Part shown: positions 27,034-33,837 of the stretch, one piece after another | Numbering within the stretch: the first letter of the stretch is position 1 | Layout of the letters: each line of letters begins with the position of its first letter | Source of the DNA: a virus | Virus record (IMG/VR): IMGVR_UViG_3300045950_000063 | Location: 1 to 33,848 of that record | Length of the DNA stretch: 33,848 bases | Reading direction: 5' to 3' (one strand) | Notes under the pieces: model-generated | What the model was told of the DNA's origin: nothing | Seen by the model: only the letters and a program-made list of their open reading frames with translations | The model's database searches: none | Program-made: the position numbers and the translations under genes

Positions 27034-27675
27034 TTAGTCAAGGCGACTCACCACACTTGCTCCATTGGATTGAGATACTTGGTACCTAACGTGAGCTATT
27101 TCGGACAGGGTCTTCTGATGAGTAATGAGGATAACCTGGCGCCCGGTTTTTCCCGCGTATTGACGGAGAAAATAGGCCATATTTGATACAAATTCTGACG
27201 ATACGTGTTTGCCGGGCTCATCGAATAACACCGGCCCCTCAACGCGCGGCCGGATCAGTTCCAGCATCGCCAGACGCAGCGCCAGCGAAACGACGTCCGT
27301 GATTCCCCCACCGCGCGCGTCCTCCGGGTTGGCTGAGACCTCGGCGTCCCCGTACTGCGAAATCACTCGCCACTCCGCCGTCGGCTGCCCGCCCCGATCG
27401 CCGATCACGATTCTAAAAGAAAAACCTTCCCCGAACACGGCCACCAGGGCTGCCGTGACCACCGCCTCAATATGTGACGTGATCTGCTGCCGCGCGTATT
27501 CGGCTGCTTTACTGAGCAGGATCTGGACCTGCTCCCAAACTTCAATATCAGACCGGGCCTCGGTCAACGCCATCTGCTTAGCGGCCAGTTGCCGGCGGAG
27601 CAGATCCCGGGCCCCGACACCCGCGTTATATGCGGACTGCATTTTGCTGAGATTGGACTCGTAAACTGCAATCAC
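27034..27675 (-). CDS. SbcC/Rad50 C-terminal half (signature motif and Walker B)
   Basis: A 213-residue protein. A short coiled coil (residues 1-65) leads to the C-terminal ATPase lobe: RGGGITDVVSLALRLAMLEL is the ABC signature (LSGGx-like) region, GPVLFDEPGKHVS is Walker B plus D-loop, and VILITHQKTLSEIA is the H-loop. It has no Walker A, which is in the separate N-half gene. GTG 27675 (GGGAGG 8 bases upstream) is preferred over GTG 27684. Together the two halves complete one Rad50-type ATPase; the coil here is much shorter than that of the N-half. Confidence 0.82.
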   Translation of the reverse strand: MIAVYESNLSKMQSAYNAGVGARDLLRRQLAAKQMALTEARSDIEVWEQVQILLSKAAEYARQQITSHIEAVVTAALVAVFGEGFSFRIVIGDRGGQPTAEWRVISQYGDAEVSANPEDARGGGITDVVSLALRLAMLELIRPRVEGPVLFDEPGKHVSSEFVSNMAYFLRQYAGKTGRQVILITHQKTLSEIAHVRYQVSQSNGASVVSRLD

Positions 27676-27689
27676 TGGGACCACCTCCC

Positions 27690-27950
27690 TTACACCCGAT
27701 ATTCCGCCGGAATAGCCTCCGCGATCTGCGCCAGGTTCGCCGCGATCGCCGTGTTGAGGTTCGCGATCTCAGCATCCAAGTTCTCCGGCTCCACACCCAA
27801 CCCGGCCAACTCGGACAGGATGCCCTCGCGCTGTTTTTCCAAGCTTTCCTTAGTAGCCTCGGCCCGGGCCTTATCGGTCCGCATCTTCTCGATCGACTTC
27901 CGCGCCTTTTCCAGTTTTTCAGAGTAATCATTGGTCGGGGTTGTCACCAC
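27690..27950 (-). CDS. Small coiled-coil protein between the SbcC halves
   Basis: An 86-residue protein that is almost entirely a heptad-patterned coiled coil (LEKARKSIEKMRTDKARAEA, LNTAIAANLAQIAEAI). GTG 27950 overlaps the SbcC N-half stop (TAGTG), with GAGG 8 bases upstream. It lies exactly where the descending coiled coil of a full Rad50 would be encoded. It may pair with the long N-half coil as a third subunit; this is inference. A free adaptor protein is the alternative. Confidence 0.65.
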   Translation of the reverse strand: MVTTPTNDYSEKLEKARKSIEKMRTDKARAEATKESLEKQREGILSELAGLGVEPENLDAEIANLNTAIAANLAQIAEAIPAEYRV

Positions 27951-29527
27951 TAAACGACCTCCCTCAGTTGCATTTTTTTGGTATCCGCGCCGCAGGTCGG
28001 GCAGGTGCCCATTGCCTGCAGAATTTCCCTGTATTCACGCTGAGCAGCAGTGAATCCCCGCTCCGCATCGGTCAAAGTGAGGATGTTGGCGTTGATCCCG
28101 GTCTGCACCGTGCGCAGGTTGTTAGCCGCTGCGGCTAACCGCACCAGCGATTCCGCTCTAAATCCAGCAGCTGCCATCAGGACCTCGGCCTTGCCGATAG
28201 CCATTCCAAGAGTAGTCGCCTTACTGTCCGACTCTCCCTGCGTAAACTCGACCGCCTGTAGCCTAACTTGAAGCTCTACTAGCCGAATCCGCCGGAGATG
28301 ATCTTTACCCGCCTTACTAGCCAACCAGGCCAACTCATCTACCCGCCCCGTCGCCACCAGGACGTCCTCAGCACGGCGCAACCCAGGCTCAATGACCTGT
28401 AGGTCAGCGTGTAGTTTACGTAGCCGTGACAGTGTTGAACCGTCCACCTCAGAGCCAAATAAAGACTGGTGCAGGGTCTCGGCATGCGCCGTGTTCCAAA
28501 TGGTCTCGTTCGCGGTTTTCAACTGATCATCCACGCGGCCCAGTTGATCACGCAAAACGATCATCCGAGCGAGGTTGGGGATTGGATAACTGGTACTCTG
28601 AATCAGGTCGGCGGTATAATCGACGTACTTCGTTCGCTCCAGTGTCACGGCTATGGCCTGTAGCCCGCTGTCCACCTGGCCCAGCCGCCCGGCGACATCA
28701 ATCAATCGCCGGTGCTTATCGGCGCTGCGTTCTGTCTTAGCCACTAGAGGCTCCGTCACGATCAGCGTCATCGACAACGTGTTGATCCGTCCCTTGACCG
28801 TCCGGATCTGTGCACCCAAGCCCTGCAGATCCGTCCTCAACCGCTCCAGACGAGCCTTCCGGACGTCGGCGGCCTTAACGTCAGCTAGCAGTGCCGACAC
28901 CTTATCGATAGCCTCACCCAGTGGCTCCAGGTAGTCGTAACGACTAATCGTATCCGCGAGATCCGCGACATCCTGCCGGTATTGCTTCTCGGCCTGGTGC
29001 CGCCGATAGAGGTCGGTGCCCAACTGTTTTGAAGCGAAATCCACCTCTTCGGTCCCGGCCAGTTTGCCCAGTACCTTAGCCTTCTGTGTGGCGGGAACCG
29101 ACTTGCCCAAAAACGGTCCGTCCAACTGCTCAGCCAGGTTGAGATTTAACTCCATGTCGCCGATCTGGACCGGGACGATCCCAAGGGCTTGCTGTACTTC
29201 TAGCGGCATGGTTACGCCGAAGCCCTCAAACACCAGGTCTTCTAGGCCAGGCTGGGCGATCGTGTACCGGTTAACCGATTTGCTCCGCTCCCGGATCACT
29301 GCGCGACCGTCTTTCAGGCCGATGGTTATCCGGGCCTTGGTCGCCCCGACCCGGATAAAATCCATGCCGGCAGGTTCGTTATACGCTACCCAGCGCAACG
29401 CCCGGAAAATCGCCGTCTTGCCCGAGTCCGACGGGCCGACGACCACCGTCAAATGGTCATCGGGTGCGAATTCAATCAGGGACTTTTGGTGAGACTGGAA
29501 GTTCTCGATCTCAATGGCGGTGATCAA
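27950..29527 (-). CDS. SbcC/Rad50 N-terminal half ending at a zinc hook
   Basis: A 525-residue protein. Walker A is GPSDSGKT (31-38) and the N-terminal lobe has a Q-loop region (VPVQIGDMELNLNLAEQLDG). A long coiled coil runs from about residue 190 to 500, and the protein ends 13 residues after GTCPTCGAD, a Rad50-type zinc hook (C509, C512). So the polypeptide stops at the tip of the Rad50 arm. Signature, Walker B and H-loop are supplied by the downstream gene. TTG 29527 has GGAGGG 7 bases upstream. Role: ATP-dependent DNA-end tethering and control of the SbcD nuclease. Confidence 0.82.
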   Translation of the reverse strand: MITAIEIENFQSHQKSLIEFAPDDHLTVVVGPSDSGKTAIFRALRWVAYNEPAGMDFIRVGATKARITIGLKDGRAVIRERSKSVNRYTIAQPGLEDLVFEGFGVTMPLEVQQALGIVPVQIGDMELNLNLAEQLDGPFLGKSVPATQKAKVLGKLAGTEEVDFASKQLGTDLYRRHQAEKQYRQDVADLADTISRYDYLEPLGEAIDKVSALLADVKAADVRKARLERLRTDLQGLGAQIRTVKGRINTLSMTLIVTEPLVAKTERSADKHRRLIDVAGRLGQVDSGLQAIAVTLERTKYVDYTADLIQSTSYPIPNLARMIVLRDQLGRVDDQLKTANETIWNTAHAETLHQSLFGSEVDGSTLSRLRKLHADLQVIEPGLRRAEDVLVATGRVDELAWLASKAGKDHLRRIRLVELQVRLQAVEFTQGESDSKATTLGMAIGKAEVLMAAAGFRAESLVRLAAAANNLRTVQTGINANILTLTDAERGFTAAQREYREILQAMGTCPTCGADTKKMQLREVV

Positions 29528-29572
29528 GTTACCGCCCTCCCTTCAAAAACAGATCCATATTGTTGAGGGGAT

Positions 29573-29612
29573 GTTGGGGACGCCACCCAAGAGGGTAGAC
29601 GACGTCCCCAAC
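29573..29612 (-). promoter_or_regulatory. Strong intergenic hairpin before the SbcC N-half
   Basis: GTTGGGGACG (29573-29582) pairs perfectly with CGTCCCCAAC (29603-29612), with an inner ACCC/GGGT pair around AAGA. It sits between the ssDNA-binding-like gene and the SbcC N-half gene. No T-run follows on the minus strand, so partial termination or RNA processing is more likely than full termination. Confidence 0.5.
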
Positions 29613-29622
29613 GGGTGCAGAA

Positions 29623-30501
29623 TTAAATCAGGTTTACTGGATCTTTGGGATGCAGGCCATCATCATTGACCTCGCCAACCGGTGGGACATCGACATCGCC
29701 GACCGGCGGAGCAGCGTCCTTCGTCGCCGCACTTTCCTTGGTAGCGTCGTAATCATCAGCGGTGACTTCCTGGGTCTTCAGCGCGGCCTCGAACTGCTGC
29801 TGAATTTTCGCGTACTTGAGTATCTCCAAAGGCTTTAACCTCCTGCCGAGCTTCGGCTTGATGACGGCATAGGAGAAGCCGCCGCCGGATTCCGGCACGA
29901 GCGTAAAGACGGCCTCGGCGGTAAGATCGGAAACCTTCACCGACAGGCGGTCGCGGATGTACTGGTCGAAGGCTTTCAGAGACGAAGGCGGTAGGCTGAT
30001 CTGGATCGGCAGGATCGCGTCCTCGGTCATCAGTGTCACGCGGCGCATCTCCTTACACGCCTTGCCTTTGCGCTTCTTGTCGCCCTCGGTGGCGCTGCCC
30101 CACTCGTCGCATTTGCAACCGGCGCAGGACCAGGTTCTGCGGTTGCCGTGTTCGTCGGCGCGGGTCCGGCCGGTAACACAGTTCAGGCTGGAACAGAGCG
30201 GGATTTTATTCCCCTCTTCCCAGAAGCCGCGAACGGCCTGCCGGGCAATGATCACGCCCACCAGCTGGTCGTGGCTGTTACCGAACGGATCGGTGAACAC
30301 ACAGGCATCCTTGTTGATTTTGTAGCGGACCGGCTGAATCTTCGTGCTGTCCACTGATTTCTGCATGTCCGCATACAGAATGCATGCAAACTGGTACTGC
30401 TCGTCCTGGCTCATCCCGGCAACGTCGTGCCCGGCAAGCAACATCTTCACATCATCGGGCCGGAGCTGAATCTCCGTGTTTACAACTGCGAGATCTGGCA
30501 T
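29623..30501 (-). CDS. Putative phage ssDNA-binding protein (zinc-containing)
   Basis: A 292-residue protein. A beta-rich N-terminus leads to a cysteine cluster (CSSLNCVTG, WSCAGCKCDEWGSA, GKACKEMRR), then IQISLPPSSLKAFDQYIRDR and a C-terminal tail rich in Asp, Pro and Ala. The C-x-x-C-x-x-x-x-[WF]-GSA ... GKACK-x-x-R followed by a LP-x-SLK-x-F pattern is widespread in phage early operons and is usually annotated as ssDNA-binding or unknown. The acidic tail fits an SSB. ATG 30501 has GGAGGA about 10 bases upstream. Position before the SbcC genes supports a DNA role. Confidence 0.6.
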   Translation of the reverse strand: MPDLAVVNTEIQLRPDDVKMLLAGHDVAGMSQDEQYQFACILYADMQKSVDSTKIQPVRYKINKDACVFTDPFGNSHDQLVGVIIARQAVRGFWEEGNKIPLCSSLNCVTGRTRADEHGNRRTWSCAGCKCDEWGSATEGDKKRKGKACKEMRRVTLMTEDAILPIQISLPPSSLKAFDQYIRDRLSVKVSDLTAEAVFTLVPESGGGFSYAVIKPKLGRRLKPLEILKYAKIQQQFEAALKTQEVTADDYDATKESAATKDAAPPVGDVDVPPVGEVNDDGLHPKDPVNLI

Positions 30502-30519
30502 AGCTTATCGTTCCTCCTG

Positions 30520-30984
30520 TTACTGGCCGGATCCGGCCAGCAAATTAAGTTGAGCGCTTACGAGGTCCGCGGCTTTGACGTGCGCCTTGAATTCGTTGTC
30601 GAGCCCCTGCAAGTCAAACTGCGCCGCGTTGTAGTCTTCCTCAGCGCTCCGGTAATGGTTGCGAGCCTCGATATACATCGAGTCTCTGTTCATCCTCACC
30701 GCGACTTCTGCCTCGCGGGCTTCCTTGTTGGAATACCGGGCTTTCCCGTTTTCGGTCTCGCTGGCCACCATTGCGAACAAGATCGCCTTGGCCTGTTCAA
30801 CCTCGGCCTTAGCGTCATCCAGCGCCCGCCGGCAACCTGATACGACGGCCTGCTGTTCACGGATCTTCGCCGGGTAGCTCGTAACGTTGTCGATCAGGCG
30901 CTGGACGCCCAGGTTCTCGGAGACTTGGAGTGCGGCGTCGCGGATCGCCGCGGTGAGTAGGATTTGGATTTGGTTCTGGACCAT
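30520..30984 (-). CDS. Coiled-coil phage protein of unknown function
   Basis: A 154-residue, almost fully helical protein (REQQAVVSGCRRALDDAKAE, RSAEEDYNAAQFDLQGLDNE) with a short central break (ENGKARYSNKEARE). The pattern occurs in small phage proteins next to recombination and ssDNA-binding genes, probably as oligomers. ATG 30984 is 13 bases after AAGGAG; GTG 30996 is 1 base after it. Neither spacing is ideal. It lies directly before the ssDNA-binding-like gene and may act with it. Confidence 0.6.
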   Translation of the reverse strand: MVQNQIQILLTAAIRDAALQVSENLGVQRLIDNVTSYPAKIREQQAVVSGCRRALDDAKAEVEQAKAILFAMVASETENGKARYSNKEAREAEVAVRMNRDSMYIEARNHYRSAEEDYNAAQFDLQGLDNEFKAHVKAADLVSAQLNLLAGSGQ

Positions 30985-31026
30985 GGTCTGGATCACACTC
31001 CTTCACACTCTTTTAGCTTTCACCAT

Positions 31027-31107
31027 TTAGGCATGCCTGTGCTCAGTATCTAAATCAACTCCCTTCGGTGCCGCGAATATAATCTTGAAACTCACTCTCC
31101 CTCTCAT
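31027..31107 (-). CDS. Possible 26-residue peptide gene
   Basis: ATG 31107 overlaps the stop of the gene before it (ATGA) and reads MRGRVSFKIIFAAPKGVDLD to a TAA at 31027. GGAAGG lies only 1 base before the ATG, so translation would depend on coupling. Support is limited to the overlap. Confidence 0.3.
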   Translation of the reverse strand: MRGRVSFKIIFAAPKGVDLDTEHRHA

Positions 31108-31259
31108 CCTTCCGCTTTCTTGAGAGCAATGATCGCTTTAGTACGCCCCCACATAGAAACGTAAGAGCATTCCCAGTAGTCGCGGGTCACATAAAGCCCA
31201 CCCACAGCCGTCAAAGTCTTCCCAGTAGACCAGAATGTCAGTGAGCAACTTGCGGTCAC
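31104..31259 (-). CDS. Small unknown early protein (51 residues)
   Basis: A 51-residue open frame from GTG 31259 reading TASCSLTFWSTGKTLTAVGG and ending in a basic helix (MWGRTKAIIALKKAEG). The composition looks natural: aromatic, balanced and with a basic tail. GGGA lies about 5 bases before the GTG, which is weak. It fills most of an otherwise empty 260-base gap between two early genes. No function is recognised. Confidence 0.45.
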   Translation of the reverse strand: MTASCSLTFWSTGKTLTAVGGLYVTRDYWECSYVSMWGRTKAIIALKKAEG

Positions 31260-31281
31260 CTCATTCCCGTATGATGTTTGA

Positions 31282-31524
31282 TTACGCGCTGTCTCGTTGC
31301 GTTTTGCAGTAGGTCAATTCATCGCCCACCATGTACCTAATGAACCGCTCAGTGTTGATGTAATAAGCCCACTGTTCCATTTCCACTCCTACGCCGAAGG
31401 GGAATCTCCCCTGCTGCAGGCCCATCTGCAAGAAGCGAGGCGTCACATCCATAATGGCGGCTGCGTCCTTGACGCTAAGTTTCACGGGCCTCGGTCTAGT
31501 GGCCAGAAGCTCGTCCAGTGTCAC
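31282..31524 (-). CDS. Small excisionase-like DNA-binding protein
   Basis: An 80-residue protein with the pattern VKLSVKDAAAIMDVTPRFLQ, then MGLQQGRFPFGVGVEMEQWA and YYINTERFIRYM. This is the winged-helix excisionase-type unit found second or third in Bacillota phage early operons. GTG 31524 has GGGGTGG 6 bases upstream; an in-frame TTG at 31581 would overlap the Cro-like gene. Role: early gene control or excision. Confidence 0.7.
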   Translation of the reverse strand: MTLDELLATRPRPVKLSVKDAAAIMDVTPRFLQMGLQQGRFPFGVGVEMEQWAYYINTERFIRYMVGDELTYCKTQRDSA

Positions 31525-31540
31525 CGAAGACCACCCCGCT

Positions 31541-31759
31541 CTAGGCGCCCTGCTGTGTCTTATTACGACACCCGGCCTCAAAAAAATTTAGCATGGGGAC
31601 GCTAAACAACTGACTAAGAGTTGCCAGCTCGTCAGCATAGAATTTGGATTGACCGTTTTCTTTCTTCCGATATCCGGTCACTGACAAGCCAAGGGCCTCT
31701 GCTACTTCTTCTTGGCCCATCTTTGCATTAACCCTTGCGGCCTTGACTGATATCTGCAT
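31541..31759 (-). CDS. Cro-like XRE-family regulator
   Basis: A 72-residue XRE helix-turn-helix protein: MQISVKAARVNAKMGQEEVA, EALGLSVTGYRKKENGQSKF and a closing helix. It is the first early gene, divergent from the CI/LexA-type repressor, so it has the Cro position. ATG 31759 has GAGGGGA 8-9 bases upstream; the upstream in-frame opening to 31849 spans the promoter and operators. It likely competes with the repressor for the operators described here. Confidence 0.82.
   Translation of the reverse strand: MQISVKAARVNAKMGQEEVAEALGLSVTGYRKKENGQSKFYADELATLSQLFSVPMLNFFEAGCRNKTQQGA
31555..31571. promoter_or_regulatory. Operator O1 inside the 3' end of the cro-like gene
   Basis: GTGTCTTATTACGACAC: GTGTC and GACAC half-sites separated by 7 bases, almost the same as the site at the early promoter. 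It overlaps the last codons of the cro-like gene. Confidence 0.7.
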
Positions 31760-31783
31760 TGCACCGTTCCCCTCCCAGATTTC

Positions 31784-31800
31784 GTGTCTTATAATGACAC
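31784..31800. promoter_or_regulatory. Operator O2 at the early promoter
   Basis: GTGTCTTATAATGACAC, half-sites GTGTC and GACAC 7 bases apart. It covers the expected start of transcription just downstream of the -10 box of the leftward promoter. Confidence 0.75.
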
Positions 31801-31804
31801 CACT

Positions 31805-31833
31805 AGAATACCATTTGTTTCCCGCCGTGTCAA
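31805..31833 (-). promoter_or_regulatory. Leftward early promoter
   Basis: On the minus strand TTGACA (31833-31828), a 17-base spacer and TATTCT (31810-31805). It reads into the cro-like gene and the early operon. Its -35 box lies inside operator O3 and its start region inside O2, so repressor binding would shut it off. Confidence 0.8.
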
Positions 31834-31847
31834 CTATAAAAAGACAC
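31827..31847. promoter_or_regulatory. Operator O3 (half-sites 11 bases apart)
   Basis: GTGTC (31827-31831) and GACAC (31843-31847) are separated by 11 AT-rich bases instead of 7. It overlaps the -35 box of the leftward promoter. Confidence 0.55.
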
Positions 31848-31862
31848 AAAAAAATATTTCTG

Positions 31863-31892
31863 TTGCTGGATGTGTCCTATTGTGGTTATAAT
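31863..31892 (+). promoter_or_regulatory. Rightward repressor promoter
   Basis: TTGCTG (31863-31868), an 18-base spacer and a consensus TATAAT (31887-31892), about 35 bases before the repressor ATG. A half-site GTGTCC (31872-31877) lies within the spacer and may mediate autoregulation. Confidence 0.75.
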
Positions 31893-31926
31893 AGGGCATG
31901 ACCATATTTAAGGAAGGAACTAGAAA

Positions 31927-32565
31927 ATGGCGGGTAGCAAAGCTTCACAGCGGTTTTACCTTACGGTAGGAGAGAACATAAAGAAGTTTAGGGAACTCAG
32001 AAACTATAGCCTAGAAGTTCTCGGTGACATGGTCGGCGTAAAAAAGAAGACCATCCAGCGCTACGAACGTGGCGAGATAAAGATCAGCATGAACAGATTG
32101 GCCGATATTGCCGAAGCTCTTGAGCTGGACAATGCCAAATTATTGAAGGGTACCGAGGCATTCTTAGGCATCGAGTCTAGTGATCCGAACATTATAAAGC
32201 TACCCATACTCGGTTTTGTTCCGGCTGGTGGCCCAATAATGATCGAGGAAAACCTTGAGGGTCATATGCCATTACCCAAAATGCTCATAAAAGATGAAAG
32301 GGATTTTTGTCTGAAGATCCGAGGCGACAGTATGAAGGATGTCGGGATCAATGACGGCGATCTGATTTTAGTGCATCCCCAGCCCGTAGCCGAAAACGGG
32401 CAAACCATCATAGCCCGAATTGATGGCGAGGTTACCTGTAAGAGGTTCTACAAGACTAATGGTAAGTGCCGACTGGAACCGGCAAACCAGAATTATAAAC
32501 CCATTGACTGCAAAGACCTAGAAATCATCGGTATTGTGACCAAAGTCATAAAGGACATCTTTTAA
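31927..32565 (+). CDS. CI/LexA-type phage repressor (XRE HTH plus S24 peptidase)
   Basis: A 212-residue repressor. Residues 10-68 form an XRE helix-turn-helix (YSLEVLGDMVGVKKKTIQRY). The C-terminal S24 domain has the self-cleavage bond A100-G101 (FVPAGGP), the nucleophile S135 (IRGDSMKD) and the general base K172 (VTCKRF). It should keep lysogeny by binding the GTGTC-N7-GACAC operators and be inactivated by RecA-stimulated self-cleavage. The ATG has AAGGAAGGA upstream. It is the only clearly SOS-responsive element seen here. Confidence 0.92.
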   Translation: MAGSKASQRFYLTVGENIKKFRELRNYSLEVLGDMVGVKKKTIQRYERGEIKISMNRLADIAEALELDNAKLLKGTEAFLGIESSDPNIIKLPILGFVPAGGPIMIEENLEGHMPLPKMLIKDERDFCLKIRGDSMKDVGINDGDLILVHPQPVAENGQTIIARIDGEVTCKRFYKTNGKCRLEPANQNYKPIDCKDLEIIGIVTKVIKDIF

Positions 32566-32578
32566 GGCGGGATTGATC

Positions 32579-33643
32579 GTGCTGAGGAAGAAAGAGATCA
32601 AGGCAAAGAGGGATGAATTTAAGCGGCCAAACGGTTACGGCACCTGCTACAAGCTATCAGGCCGCCGCCGCAGGCCGTGGATAGCCAGGGCCACAACCGG
32701 TTGGAATGAGGATGGCAGGCAGATTTTCCAGACCATCGGTTATTTCGAGGAAGAAAAAGACTGTAGGGATGCACTTGAAATGCACCGGTTTAACCCCGTT
32801 CCGCCGAAGGCCGACATCACTCTGGGCGAACTCTACGAGGAGTGGGCCGAGGGCAAATATCAATACGTCGGCAAAGCGACAGCCGACAACTACCGTGCTG
32901 CCTGGAAGTATCTGTCCCGGTATAAGGGTGTGAAAGTGAAGGAGATCCGTACCGCGCACTTGCAGTCGGTCATAGATAAATGCCACAAAGCCAAGATGAG
33001 CAGATCAACACTGGAGAAGATCCGGATTGTCTCCGTGTCATTGCTTGGCTACGCAATTCAGAACGATATCACAAACAAGAACTACGCTGATTTCATTCGC
33101 CTGCCCAAGTCAGAGAAGGTCGAAAAGGAACGGTTCACGGACATCGAGGTTAAGAAACTGACAGATGCCGCACCGGAAAATGAATGGGTCGGTACGGTTC
33201 TGGTCATGATTTATACCGGTATGCGGATCTCGGAGATGCTCGGCCTGACCAGGTTCAACATCGATATAGATGCCGGGATAATCACGGGCGGCATAAAGAC
33301 GGACGCAGGCAAGAACAGGGTGATCCCGATACATCCCAAAATACTGAAATACGTTAAACACTGGTACAACAAAGAGGGACAGGCCCTAATCTGTGAGGAC
33401 GGTAAGGCTCTCTCAGCGAAGCGATACCGGGAAAAGTATTACTACCCGGCACTCGAAGCGGCCAAGGTCAGAAAGCTGACCCCACATGCTTGCCGGCACA
33501 CATTCGGTAGCCTGATGGCGGCTGCCGGGGTGGCCTCCGTCTACATCCAAAAACTGATCGGCCATGCCGACTACGGCACCACTGCAAACACCTATACGCA
33601 CCTGGAGATCGAGCCCCTGAGAGAGGCTATCGGGAAGATCTGA
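32579..33643 (+). CDS. int: Phage integrase (tyrosine recombinase, full length)
   Basis: A 354-residue integrase with an N-terminal arm-binding domain (FKRPNGYGTCYKL, then RPWIARATTGW), a core-binding SAM-like domain (DITLGELYEEWAEG onward) and the catalytic domain. Active-site residues, counting from a possible TTG at 32573, are R218 (YTGMRISEML), K242 (GGIKTDAGK), H305 and R308 (HACRHTF), H331 (LIGHAD) and Y341 (TANTYTH). GTG 32579 (GGCGGG 7 bases upstream) is preferred. It lies just after the repressor and points into the attachment site, the usual arrangement. It should recombine attP with attB in a tRNA gene. Confidence 0.93.
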   Translation: MLRKKEIKAKRDEFKRPNGYGTCYKLSGRRRRPWIARATTGWNEDGRQIFQTIGYFEEEKDCRDALEMHRFNPVPPKADITLGELYEEWAEGKYQYVGKATADNYRAAWKYLSRYKGVKVKEIRTAHLQSVIDKCHKAKMSRSTLEKIRIVSVSLLGYAIQNDITNKNYADFIRLPKSEKVEKERFTDIEVKKLTDAAPENEWVGTVLVMIYTGMRISEMLGLTRFNIDIDAGIITGGIKTDAGKNRVIPIHPKILKYVKHWYNKEGQALICEDGKALSAKRYREKYYYPALEAAKVRKLTPHACRHTFGSLMAAAGVASVYIQKLIGHADYGTTANTYTHLEIEPLREAIGKI

Positions 33644-33662
33644 GATCGCCTGAATGCGCAAC

Positions 33663-33684
33663 GGTAACTAACACGTAACTAACA
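33663..33684. repeat. Direct repeat near att (possible integrase arm sites)
   Basis: GTAACTAACA occurs twice with an 11-base period, 20 bases after the integrase stop. Short tandem repeats beside the core are typical arm-type binding sites of tyrosine integrases. Confidence 0.55.
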
Positions 33685-33693
33685 AATAGCCCG

Positions 33694-33787
33694 GAAACCC
33701 TTGTGCGACGGCACCTTCCCTTTGACTCACATTCAAGAGGTCGCTGGTTCGATCCCAGCCGTGCCCACCAATAACGACAAGGGTTTC
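33694..33787. repeat. 11-bp inverted repeat flanking the att core
   Basis: GAAACCCTTGT (33694-33704) and its complement ACAAGGGTTTC (33777-33787) flank the tRNA-like core at near-equal distance. This may be an arm or core-flanking site, and it suggests that both flanks belong to the phage. Confidence 0.6.
33721..33770 (+). other. att core: 3' half of a tRNA-Val(CAC)
   Basis: The stretch folds as the 3' half of a tRNA: anticodon stem TTTGA/TTCAA(G) with loop CTCACAT and anticodon CAC (33728-33730), variable loop AGGTC, T-arm GCTGG-TTCGATC-CCAGC, 3' acceptor strand CGTGCCC, discriminator A and CCA. The bases just upstream do not form a D-arm or the matching GGGCACG 5' acceptor strand, so this is a fragment and not a complete tRNA gene. 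Integration into the 3' end of a tRNA gene would leave exactly such a copy. Confidence 0.8.
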
Positions 33788-33819
33788 AGGGTTTTTGTAG
33801 AACCCGTTGAAATAGGGCC

Positions 33820-33837
33820 TTGCAAACATTTGCAAAC
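33820..33837. repeat. TTGCAAAC direct repeat right of att
   Basis: TTGCAAAC occurs twice with a 10-base period (33820-33827 and 33830-33837). It may be a second pair of arm-type sites; if so the right flank is phage DNA. Confidence 0.45.

Noticed and set aside
32657-32986. 109-codon minus-strand open frame under the integrase
   Set aside because: Antisense shadow of the integrase N-terminal region; no signals support it.
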